A stretch of 64,000 nt of DNA, taken from NCBI GenBank assembly GCA_002105175.1, contig MCGE01000001.1, forward strand, positions 434,001 through 498,000. The letters are read 5' to 3'. The notes below the pieces were generated by a model. The model was given only the letters and a program-made list of their open reading frames with translations, was not told where the DNA came from and made no database searches. The stretch is from Absidia repens (lineage: Eukaryota > Mucoromycota > Mucoromycetes > Mucorales > Cunninghamellaceae). This document shows, piece after piece, positions 44,441 to 57,100 of the stretch. Within the stretch, counting starts at the first letter, position 1. Every line of letters begins with the position of its first letter. The position numbers and the translations under genes are program-made.

Positions 44441-44850
44441 ATTTAGATATGCGTCAAATTATAGTATTTTATCATTAGGCAAGTTTAGTTTAGATGTCAC
44501 TGTCGATTCGACACCTGAATAAAATATGTTTGTATTTAGCTTTTTATTTGTATCATCAAATGGATATACTAACATTGTACAGTGCTAGCATGTGCACTAG
44601 AAGTTAAATTTGTTTACCCGCATAAACATCTTTTTTTTTTTTTTTTCGAGCAAACGTTTTGTGGTATTGCAAGACCTCGACCCCTCCCCAGCCACAACCG
44701 ACCAACCGCAAATGCCCAAGACTTTCCTTCCTCATATAAAAACGAAAATCACCCCAACCACGTACCTTTGTTCCTTTTCACTTTTACTATCATGCTAAGT
44801 GGTTAAATGTTTTATTGTCATGTAAAATAGATATTTTTAGTATTTTCCAT
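44441..44850. repeat. Second dispersed block flanking copy D (shortened)
   Basis: Matches parts of 16330-17250: CACCTGAATAAAATATG, then a T run, then the end block with CATATAAAAACG, CCAACCACGTACC, TTTGTTCCTTTTC and a T/A-rich TTTTATTGTCATGTAAAA stretch. It is about half the length of the copy at 16330, so an internal part appears to be missing. Confidence 0.6.
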
Positions 44851-45082
44851 GGCGCCCAATCTCTTTTTTTTTTTTTTTCCCATTCTTCCCGAAGTGCACC
44901 GTACAATTTATATGTATATAAAGGTAGCACAATCACGTTCATCCCAACACTCATAAGCTCACGCACACACACTAAGGCAAATATATACGATACACAGGTT
45001 CATGCTTCACTAGTTTATTGATAATTCAAAAGGGAGGGGGAATGATTTTGAGAGGTATGAGTAATATAGGTATAAAAATTGT

Positions 45083-46813
45083 CTATTTCATGCTAGCTAA
45101 TACAGTTTCAGCCCATTTTTCTAAATCGACTTTTTCATGGAGGGATGTTTTGAGAAACTCTAAGCCCTGTATATAAGTAAAAAAAAAAAAAAAAAAAAGC
45201 ACTAATTTAGCTATGCCCTTGATAATTGTTTATATATGTATATATGTAAACTTACCATAAGGTCACCCAATGTCACTCGTAAATCAGCATCCTTAGTCAG
45301 ACTATGATCAAATAAATCAATTGTTAGCTTATATCAACATTTGTTTTCATTATTATTATTCTTAATATTGTTATTATTACCATTTCTTAACAAAATCCAC
45401 TAATGGGGGAGGATATTTCTGATCATCGTCTGGGAATTCTGGCACAGGTTCATTGACAATGTGCTGTAACATTTCAAATATTGAGAGGGATGTATCACCA
45501 TCAGGAGGGAATGGGAATCGACCCATTGCCAATTCCATCAACATAATACCTAAAGACCAAACATCTGACTTGACAGAATATGGTGATCCTTTTATTCTTT
45601 CCGGCTATCATCACACATTTTACACAGACACACCAAAAAAAAAAAAATAAAAAAAAATAAAGTCAGAATATTAAAAATTATCCAAATGATTAATACATAT
45701 CACGCTGCAACTTACACTCATATAAGAGCTTGTGCCTACAAAGGTATCGGCCACTGAATTGATCAATTGCCCTGATACACCAAAGTCACACAGCTTTATC
45801 CGACCTTGAGAGTTGACCAAGACATTAGAAGGCTTCAGATCTATGATAAATAATTAAATAAGCACTCTCTTTATGACATGTATATGTAGTAAATTACCTC
45901 TGTGCATAATACGGTGTTCATCGTATAAATAACTTAGTCCATCCACCACCTAGAATAAGAAATAAGAAAATATTAGAATGCTATAGTTGTACGATCCACG
46001 TGTCTCATTTCATGACCACTTACAGCATATGTGATTTTCTTGAGTACGTCTAATGGAATAGGGCCTATTTTTTGTAAATGTTGTCCAATGACCTATCAAA
46101 TAATATGTAAATATATTAATACATATTATATATATATATATATATATATATGGTGTCACTTCCTCCTGCCAATACCATGATGACCTACCCTACTTCCATG
46201 AATTCCATGCAAATCGATATATCTCCTTCGTTCATAAAGGCACCATAAAAGCTGACAATGTGTTTTGAGTTGCAATCATGCATAAACTGTAGCTCCCGCA
46301 TAATTTGCTTTCGAATATTGATATTGGCTTCTACATGAATGATCTAAAAATTGATACCAAAAAAAAAAAGTATTTGTTTTAGTCACTGTCCACTTTGGCC
46401 TGTCCTTTTCCTAGTGCCATCACCTTTTTCCATATAGTCTTTCCCTACCCTTCACTAATTTCTGCTCATTCTCTCAAGCTCGCTACCATCGCCATTCAAT
46501 TCCGTTTCTATCACTGTACCTTTCGCGCCATAATAGTGCTGGTCCGTTCGTGTAAGACTTTGTAAACCGCACCTCCATTCCCACGCCCAAGTTCATCCAG
46601 AGTTTTAAAGTCATCAGGACGCAAGTCAAGCTGTAACTCAAGTCCAATCTCCAGTTCACCCAGTTGTTCGCAAAGTGCTGCATATTCGGCTTCGACGGCG
46701 GATAAAGGCGTCGTTTTGGAGTCAGGTGTTGGCGACTGTAAAACGACAGGCGAGTCCTCCAGCGTCAAGTTCTTGAAGTTCCGTTTCTTTCGTATAGGTG
46801 ACTTTAATGACAT
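45083..46813 (-). CDS. MAP kinase kinase, Ste7/Fuz7 class (single-base frame break)
   Basis: Dual-specificity kinase of a MAPK cascade, probably the mating/filamentation branch. Exons start 46520-46813, 46189-46343, 46024-46092 and run to the TAG at 45083-45085. Features: N-terminal basic docking-like stretch ([19 protein letters not shown]); Gly loop [12 protein letters not shown]; lysine in MARK followed by [34 protein letters not shown] in CDFGVSG; activation loop [17 protein letters not shown] with two plausible MAP3K phosphosites; KSDVWSLGI. Across the second intron the splice phase gives the MEK signature GSLDNIYKK but then hits TAG after AAA AAA. The downstream frame ([15 protein letters not shown]) resumes if the 6-nt run at 46068-46073 were one longer, and all later phases fit that. 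It is either an assembly indel or a recent null allele. Confidence 0.92.
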
Positions 46814-48163
46814 TGTTCAAGTCAATAAATAGTGAAAATAATAATTAGGTCTAAAAATATTTAAAAAAAAATAAAAATAAAAAAAAAAGTTGAAGGAAGA
46901 GAAACGCAAAAAAAAAAAAAAAAAAGGGAAATGTGTGTGAAAAATAAAAAATTAAACAGCTCTATGATGGCAATAAACATTTTCAATCGCCGCCATATGA
47001 TCGAAATGGATGGAAGATATTAAATTTGACATCAATAAAGAGATCATAGGATGATCGAGACTCTTTTTCATTTGATTGTGGATAGATTGGTACTATTTTA
47101 CACATTGATTGTAATTACTATCGACAACCTGGGGGATTGGTCCTGATTTGCGGCAAATATTTCACACCGACGTGAAACGAAAGCTTGTTTGTGAGTTCGG
47201 CATTGCCCGCTCAAAGGAAAATGCCTTTCTAAATACATCGCCGATCTAGCATATCATAGATAATAAATCATGTATAGATGGATGCACTTAGTACACAAAT
47301 ATAAATACATATTATGTGGCAGTGATTCGTCTAGACCACAGTAACTGTCATCCAGTTAATAAAAATGCGGATATTCAAAAATTCGCAATGAAGGTTATTT
47401 CCGTTTTTGGTTCACCGACCTCGCGCCTACGCTACTAAATTTTGCTAGTGCTCACTTCAGCAAAAGTCGCCCCACCTTGATAATAAATTTACAACATATG
47501 ACATTTTATTCATTAACTACCCCTGAGAAAAAGGTTAATGCACACAAGGTTTTTCAGGGAGGAACTACAATCTCCACGTGATACTTAGGTAAGTAATTAT
47601 CGTGTCGACTAACTACAACATCAAACAGTGCTATGATACCAGATTCGATACCTGTGACGTGCTCTACGTACTGTACAGTACAGTACTGTGCTGTATTGCC
47701 AATTTTTATTCATGACTAGATTTATGTACTATAATGAAAAAAAAGGTAAAATAAAAACGAACCTCTACTATCCTAAGGGTTAAACACGGTATGTACAGTA
47801 CAATATGTGCCTGAGATATATTGTGTGCCTCTGTATTCATGCAAATTGTTCCAAAATACTTTTCATTCATATCCCCTGAACCATATCCCTCCAGTCCCGA
47901 ATTTTGACCCCTTGATAGTAAACAAATATGATATACTTTCATCGTAATTATTCCCCTATTGTATCCAAGAACTAATATCCCATTGTAACTAAGACCTTTA
48001 ATCATTGTCAGCACCTTTACATCAATGGGATCAATGAATGTAGTAATGATGTAATAAAATGGAAGTTAAAACATACGTATGATATTTATTGATAATAATA
48101 AAACAAGACAACACTAAGCTAAGCTAAATTAAATAAAGGGGAGAAGCAGGAGTGCATACACCA
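46814..48163. other. MAPKK promoter and VPS13 3' flank
   Basis: About 1.35 kb without a gene. An A run lies at 46908-46925, and a perfect 14-bp palindrome GTACTGTACAGTAC at 47668-47681 sits in a GTAC/CAGT-rich patch; a related TGTACAGTACA lies at 47791. The right end is AT-rich 3' flank of VPS13. Open frames here look random. Confidence 0.45.
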
Positions 48164-51100
48164 TCATTTCCTATTGTGTTGTTCATGCAGTTGATCCAAT
48201 GTCGCCTGAACTTGCTTTGTAAACGATAGTCCAGAAGAAGATTTCAAAAATTGAATAGTTTTGGTTTGCTTGGATTTTGTTTGGATAATCAACTGATCGC
48301 CTTGGTTTTTACCGGAGCCACTGGCCGTAGCCCATCTGCAAGTTTCCAGGTTTTCCAGCTTTTCACTCCATACCACTGCAAGTTTCCGTGTGTGCACGAT
48401 GAATAAATATTGACAAGTGACTATAACAGCATGTTCTTCATTGTTCGTCATACTATGGGCGATGTATTTTTCTTCACTATAGGATCCATCGTTCATTTCC
48501 TTCATCCATGTTTGTCCAAGCGCTTCACTTTGTGAATAGATCTAAAACGTATCGACAAAAACTCTATAAGAAAACATTCACCTCTTTTTTTTTTTTTTTT
48601 TTTTTTTCCGCAGACTTACGATCAGAGCACCATCTTTTCCAATAAATCGAGGCAATCGCTCTTTCACTAGCGCCCCATCTTCAAAGAGAGTCGTTGTTTC
48701 TCGGATACCAGCAGTTACATTACTTGCCAAATCGAATACCCCAACCACAGGTTTCGTGACCGCACTATGTATCAAATAAAAATATAGACGTAATATATTA
48801 ATGCCGTTTCCGGTCATCAAATGAGTGTTTTTTATAAAGCACTTACCCGACAAGTCCCTTCCCAATACCACCAAAAAAGCCGCCAACACCAGATTTATTA
48901 GCACCTTCCATAGGTTGTTTCACCAGACCAGTGACGCCACTTACAAGACTTGTTCCAAGATACGTGACTCCCTGTGTGACACCAAAGATAGCATGTTGTG
49001 GTTTATTCCTTGTCATCTTGCGGCGCCGATCTTGGAATTTGTCGTCCATAGTAGCAGATGCCAAACCCTTACCCAGACTTCCAGTAATTCGACTAAGACT
49101 GTCTGTAACACCAAAGACACTCTTTTGCAAAAGTCCACCGACGCCCTATTAAAATTCACATGATTAAATATATACGTATATAAAATACTCAATTAGTCAC
49201 TAGTTGTAAACCATTTTCCTTTAATATTGTTTTTCTCTTACCCGAGCAATTCCAATACCAAGATCTTGTGGTCGATCACTTGCAACAAATCCTTGGTATG
49301 GTTCATAAAATAATTCACCAACACCGGAGCTAAGATTGTTGAATAGACCTACCGGATTTCCAATCAGATCAGCACTTCCAAGCACCCTGTGAATTTGGTA
49401 CACCACTTGACCTTGATAATGTAAGGCAACCTTGGAAGATATGTCTTGAGGATTTGCTCGCAAATTATTCACCATCAGGGCATTCAGTTTGATAGGGGCA
49501 TCCTATTGCAACAATAAAAAATTGGCGAAGATAAGCTACCTTGATTTCATATCTTTTTTTTTCCCACATTTACATTGACATTTCCAATGGTCATTGTAAG
49601 TACGTCAAACAGATACGCCAAAGGAGAGTTGGAGTTTTCATTTCTAGAATGGGAATTTCCATCAGAAGATATAAGAGAGATTATCAATGAGGTTAATTTT
49701 TTTTTTTCCAACTGCTGACATCACCAACTTACATATCCACTGTGCTGACTCGAGCTGATCTGGCAAACGAAATATTTAATCGCATAGGCTGGATACAGAA
49801 TTCTTCAAAGTAAAAGAGTGCGTCATTATTCTTTGCTGGAGGGGCTTCCATCTTGCTATCAAATAACCGAGGAGACCTATAAAGATATAAAAGATCAGCA
49901 TGTAGCATAGTTGTTTGCTTCAATATGTACTTTTGGCTACTTACACCTTTGGTTTTCTTTGGCGCTTCATTACATCAAATTGAGAGAAGTCCATCAGAGC
50001 ATACAAAAGATCTTCATCTAGTTCAATCGACACTTCCTGCAATAACACTGAGAAAAGCTTGAAATACGTGACACCATGACCTATACAAGCATCGTAAAAG
50101 GTATATTCGAATGAGTATTAAGCTAATAATTTTCAGCTAATCGATACACTTACTGCTATCTTTCACTTTGTCCAGGGCAATATGGAATGTTGGGTGTACG
50201 TTGGAGCCGGAAGGTGGAATTTTCGGCAAGGTTGATGGGTAAAATAAGATAGGGTAAGTAGATCCATACAGTTGATTGTCGATTTCAATCCATTGAATAC
50301 TTGTTCGAATAGATTGGTAGAGATTTGAATCGATGTACTTGAAATCGATGTCCTTGAAGGAAGCGTATAGAATTTCCTGTGGTAAACATATAAAAAGTAA
50401 TGAATAGACGTCTCTTTAGCCGTGATTGGTTATTTTCTTTTCAATCTAACCTGAGGTTTTCTATCCACTATTGAGATGCCAATACCGCGAAGTTGAAGCT
50501 TGAAGGTGAAGTTGACCAAAAGTTCGATGTCAACAGTTTCGAAATGGTCGCCGCTGATACTTGATTTTGAGCTTGCGCTTGAAGATGCAACTGATGATCC
50601 CGAGGGTGATGTGGGGCGGAATAGACTGGTGTCCTCTTTGAAGTCAGTCAACAAGAGCACCAGAGAAGCATCACGAGAAGCTACATCAATAGCGAGAGTA
50701 CCACCGCCAGAGCCTTGCTGTTGTTTCTATCAAACAGAGATCAAATAATAATAATGAGTAAAAATTTCCTTCCCCTCCCCCTTCCCTCCTCTGCAGTCCT
50801 ATTTCATTTACTTTGTATTTGAATGGTATTTGTGTACCAATAGCATTGATGTCAAGAGTACGAGTCTTTCCTTCCACTTCCAAGACCAATCGACGTTCCT
50901 TGGCAGTAGGCATATCCCAAGAATACTCCATGTATTTTTCTTCAGTTGACAAGCGATATTTCCTAGGTTGAGCAGGTAATTTCTTGTTCTTTGAATCCCC
51001 ATATGACTAATTGTGAAAGGAAAGTCTTGTTAATGGTGATCTCTTTTCTCATCGTCCCCATTACCCCACCCCTTACCTCCTGATATATTGTCACATCTGT

Positions 51101-54100
51101 GCTTGAGCCATTGACAATCAAGTAAGGCCATTCTTTCGCTTGTTTGAAAGTCACAAAAATGGTAGCATGCTTCACTATTGCCGATGCTTGAATCAAAATG
51201 GGTCTTGTACTACCATCCTTGTACACTTTTATAAAGGTGGTGCCAATTTCCTGGATATCAAACGGTGCTGATCTATAGCGAAGATAGACGTGATGAGTCA
51301 GTCTAATTTTTTGGTTCTCTTTTTGATATGTTGTTATTACCGTATGTTTTCGATATTTGGCAGCTGCAGGCATAACCATTTGAAGGACCTTGCTTTTCTT
51401 GTCATATAAAGAGGTAATTCTTCCTGGGACCCAAGGGCAATTGCATCACTGGAGTCGTATTCAATAAGTTGGAGATTGAAGCTAGTGTCATTCTTGAGAA
51501 TAAACCGAGGAGATACAATTATCAGTTTGGTCAAATGATACTATGAAATGAACCCCACCGGATCAAAAAAGTCAAATCAAATCAGTATTTGGCCAATTTT
51601 GTTTTGCATAGTTATAATCAATTTTCGCTTCCTTACCAATCCAGTTCCTTCTTCAATATGAATGCCAGCATTGATTTCATGTTCCTTTCCATTGTCTAGT
51701 TGGAGATCCATAGAGCTACCAACAGCTTCAAGGGAGAGCGGCTAAATAATAGATACCAAGTTAGTATTTTCCTTCATATTCCTTTGATACAGTATACTCT
51801 TTATTATTATTACCTGACTCCAATTCGATCCACTGATTGATATCTCCGCACGATTTTTGGAATCGGTAACCGGATAAGAAAACATTTGCGGGGTAACCTA
51901 AGCCCACAAAAAGCAATTTTTAGTCTAACATACATTTGAAAGGAGGCCGGTTTTGGTTACCTGAGATTCGAAGGCAGGAATATCGTAAGTCATTTTCACT
52001 GTTTTAGATTCACGAAGGCGGATAGAGATGGGGCAGCCCGATTTGTTCAAAACAAGGTAAGAAGGATATATCGCAATTCGTAATCCATACTTGCCATGTT
52101 TTTCACGTCTATGATATTAAGTAACACGAATAAAATGCAACATTGAGATAATGTTAAATATATATTGTCATGTATGCTATCATGATCTTTGCTTTCTTAC
52201 CTTAGCGCCATTCGTAAATAAATGGAGTTACCAGCCTTATCTTTTACTAGTACAGGAATACCATCTTCTGGAGCATCATCAGTAATGTTGATTGTTGTCA
52301 AATCAGTTACACCATAATCTATATACATGATATTAACGTTAAATGATTAGACAATGAATTTGCGATGTAGTTTTTCTACAATTTTTACCTTTATGTTGAA
52401 TTCCCATAGTGAATGCCAATTTCCCAGCATATCTAAATGTTTGAAGACCTTCAGACTTGCCAGAATCTATCACAGTAGAATAACATTGGCGGGTAACCTG
52501 ATCCATCATAGTCCATTCAAAGCCAAAAGGTAAGTTGTTAGTGATCTTAATAGGTGCACCAAATTGAATTCTCATAATAGGATATTGTCGAGGAATGGGA
52601 TTTTTGGCATCAGATATAGCGCGTAAATGGTATATAAATTCTGGAGTGCCCGTTTCATGCGACTTGCAGGAGATCGTTGTGGGAGACTTGGCGTGGACCA
52701 GATCGGACCAGTGAACAAGCTGTTCACTCCAACCATATTGATCTAATATATAATCTATGTGAGTAAAGAAGTACTTTTCATAAAGTTTTCTCTTTCACCT
52801 CCTTTATTTGTAAGACTTACCAGAAGGACGTACAGATATCCATGGACCATCAGATATTCCAATGGGTACATAGAAGGTATCCTCGGAATCTATGTTTTAT
52901 AAGAAATGAGCGAAAAAGACCGAAAAAATAAGGGAACAGAGGATGATTGCAATATATTTTTGTTCTTACTGGTAGTCCAGACAGAAGAGACAATTTTTCT
53001 TGATTGATCCATCAAAGTAATTTGCATTGATTTGTCACATTGGTTGTCCAGAATGAGTCCACCATGGAAAGTAACATGTTTGACGTGATTCTTCAACTCA
53101 ACTTCAACCACCATCCATTGTTGGAATTCTTCGCGACCATTTTTCAATCGATAAGATTCGTTCCCCACAACATCAATAGGTATGTGACAGATGCTTTTCC
53201 AGTCCGTATCAAGAAGTTCAACACCAAGTGAATTGTCGTGCACGTCAAGCGACTACAATAATATACATATAGAGCAAAAAGAAACATTTAATTCTTGTTA
53301 ACGTCAAAGTATTTAACAGGTTTCCCATCATCTGCTTACCTCTTTTCGCTTTTCCCAATCCTTAAAAGCCCAGTCTTGATCTTGACCATTTTTCAGAAGG
53401 CAGGTATTGGTGTCACCTTCATGAATATCATCAGACATATTCCAAAATCGTATATCATGGCCGGTACGGTTTTCAATCACGAAGGGTTTGATTTGTTTCT
53501 GAGTGTTTTCAGGAAGTGGCTAAAAAATATAGAATTGAAAAATCAATGAGTGATGGATTTTTCCTTTTTTTTTGGGGAGGGGATTGTAAGTTACCTGAAT
53601 TTCCGACAACGTGGACGAAATAGAGAGAAGAGTTTCCAAGAAGACATGCGACAAGTTGACATTCAATATTTCAGTTGATGATACACCGATGTCCAAAGCG
53701 CTTGTTGTAGGATTTTTATTCACGTTGATGTCAAAGTCGTAAGGCTCTATCAATGGTTCCCAAAGTGAGTTTTTGAAGTTGAAGTAGTTGAATCGAGTAG
53801 AAATCTTAGTATTGACAGCAATCTAAATGAAAGGGAGAAAAAAATTCAGATACAGAAATCGTACAAACATATGGCATTATACTTACAGATTTAGACCAGT
53901 CAGATACTGAAACATTGAAGGGCTTGATAATGAAGTCCATAAATGGCAGATCATGCAAATCCTCAATAAGAATAAGCTGGAATTGTTCAAAGCGGGCATT
54001 CACCTAGAAATCAAAAAAGGTAGCGGTTAGAAAGAAATATCGTTATGGGAGTTTTTTTTTTTTTTTTTTTTTTCGTTGCTCTTACCAGTTCCCGAGTTAT

Positions 54101-57100
54101 GATTTCACCAGATTGGTCTGAAGGAGGTTGCAGCTTGGCGGGACGTCGTGTTTGTTGTTCATCAGGGATACGGGATGTTCGGGATTCGTGTCTTGCCAAA
54201 CGATATCCAGAAGCAGAGTTCAAAGAAGTTGCATTTAAAACGTCGTCCATATAAGCATCCACTGTATGTTTGTCGTCATGATCCTGTTTTGCTGAAGATC
54301 CATCATCATTTGTACGTTTTCCAACAATTGTTGTAACCTTGTTGACGATATCCATGATTAAGAGTATATCCCGGTAGGAGATTCGAAGGGTGATGGGTTG
54401 TACATGGGAATTGATTTTGATGTCTTTTTGATCAGTTGATGGTGTTTGTGTTTGCATATCAACGTCCACCCCAAACGGTTCCACCAAAGATATCAAGGAT
54501 TCAGCCCGGTTGCCCATTCGGCATAGGAAGAGGCCAATACCATCAAGTTGGAGGGCAAATTGTTCTTGCTGAGAAACTGACAACCGCTTGAAGGAGAGCA
54601 CCATTGCTTCTGAATGACGAAGACCTGGATTGGCTAGGCAGACTATTTCTAAACCCACCACTGCAACATTGAAATGAAGGATTGAGGCCGGTCGTGTTTC
54701 CAGTTTGGTGCCAGATGACACGGAAGGTGATGTTGTCTTCGTTGTTGACGATGATTTTTGTAGATTTTGTTGACCGCCGTTTTCGTTTTCATGTAAAGAG
54801 GCCACATAAGCCTGTGCTTCAGTAGGTTGTGGAGGATGGATATCTGGTGGTGCAAAAAATTCCTTCAGTAACATGAGATAATCCAGAGAGAGAATCATTT
54901 CGGGTCGATCCAATGTAACAGAGACGTCGCTAATAGGTATTCCATCATTTGTCTTTGTTCCACTTTTGAATTTCACTTGAATCTGCGGTCCATCGAGAAG
55001 TTTTCCGGCCGGTAGAATATCCCTGAATTGTGATATAGAATCTTGTCGAGTGTCGCAGAGGTTAATTGATTGAATTTGCAACTCCATCTGCATAGCTTGT
55101 TTCATTGTTGTGAGTAGTTTTGCTGATGTTTTATCCAAGGAGAGTCGACAAAGTGAGGTTGGGATACCGCTGCTGTCGTCATTATTTGAGTCATTGAATA
55201 ATTCCAAGCATAACAAATCCATGTCAAATTTGAAGTCCAATTGTATGCCGTCAGTGCTTGTCTTTTGGGGTTTCAATTCTTTGTCATTGTTGTCGTTATC
55301 CACAATTAATGCAAGGTCATGTTGTTTCTGTTGCTCAGTGATGGTCCGGTATTGTTGTTTTTCGTCAGTTGCTTCGCCAGTAGCGCCATCGTCCTTGGAG
55401 GAAGATGTGATTCGGTTGATAACTACCATCAGCGCCTTGTATTTTTTAGGAGACAGGTTCATCGAGATCACTGGTACTTTGCCATATATCCGGAATTTTG
55501 CAAATTGAGACGCTCCAGGGAGAATGCACTGTTCGACAAGCAAGTTCAAATCCACACCATAAAGAACATATTCATCAGCGCCATCAGGAACACTCGAGGA
55601 GACTGAGTTCAACTGGGCAAGGCACTTCTTTAAATTCCAACCAACAAGTAGCTTGACTTGCGTGAGTTCCACACGGATTTTGTCGTACATCAGACCTTCT
55701 AGTCGCTTGTAATCGTCAGGCCCAAAGTCTTTCCCCTTATCAGCCTTGAATTCTTCCACAAGATCTTGATTGGCCAAATCACTGTTTACACGAATATGAC
55801 CAGTATCAACTATCATGACGGCAGAATCTTCATTCAGACAACTATAAAAAACAAAAAATGGAAATAGGTTAGAGACACATTATAAACAGCATTCAATTTT
55901 TTTTTTCTTTTGGGGAGAGTGGGGGATTATCATCCAATACTTACTTTTCAGGGATAATAATAACAGGAGCCTTCATATCCACGTCAAGAGCCAAAGTGGT
56001 GTGGGTTTCCAAGGCATGTTGAAGTCCAGCACGTGTTTGTTGTTTGAAACCTTCGAGAGTATGACCAGCCACTTGCACAAGAGCATCGAAGCTTTCGCTG
56101 TCAGTACTTGGCCCTTTGAAGAATGATAGTATCTCTTGAATGACAGTTGGGTTGTAAATAATTTCCAGATGCTGCATGACCACCTTGATAGCTTGATCCG
56201 CTTTCTTGTCTAAAGGTTTGAGTTGATAATCAATAGCCAAAAAGGGTTGCTGGTTGTTGGACAGTTGAGTTGGTTGTACACCGAGCGATTTTTCACCATT
56301 ACGAGCCGCGTCAACGATAGATAAACTAGAAATAGAAAAGGCAACATGTCAGGGTAAATGCGCTATAAGTTTATGCTCTTTGTTTTGTTTTTAGACTTAC
56401 GTTCCCTTTTCTGAGTCCTTTTTCACACCAATAAGTTGAGGGTAGAGCGTATCTTTGGTAGAGCCATCGAAAAGTTGCAAATCACCGAGGCTGGTAGATA
56501 CTTTCATGGAATCAGCATACTGAATTGCTTGAATACCGACAGTATCAAGCACAATGGAAGCAATTTGGTGTTTTGTCGTGTGAGGATTTTGTATGAGCCG
56601 GATTGAACCACGGTTGAGCTTGGTGTTGAGAACAAACTTCATCGTCTATACAATACAAATGGTATGTAATATACTTAGTACATATAGTTGTAAAGCAGCG
56701 CATTCTATTCAAGCATTACTTACATTTTTTGGTATATCCATAGAATTTGCAATATCATCCTTGTCTTCGTCGTAATCAATTGCAGCATAGAGTTCTTTTC
56801 TTTGTTCATCAGTCAATACCGTGGAGTCAGAATTCTTGTCCTATTTGAACATTTCAAAGTTTAATCAATGTATCTGTTTTTCTTTCATTCTGAGAAATAT
56901 ATGGCTTTTGCTTACTGTTGAAGAATCACCATCATCACCATCGTCGCCCTTGGAAGAGCTGTTCGAACTAGACCACAATGACCCAAACCATCCTTTCTTC
57001 GACTTCTCTTGCTTCAATTTAGCTGAATATTCAGGAAAGGTATAAAGAAAATGGTGATCAGTATATTTTTACTTTTCTGCTGTTTGTCATCTAAGTGCTA

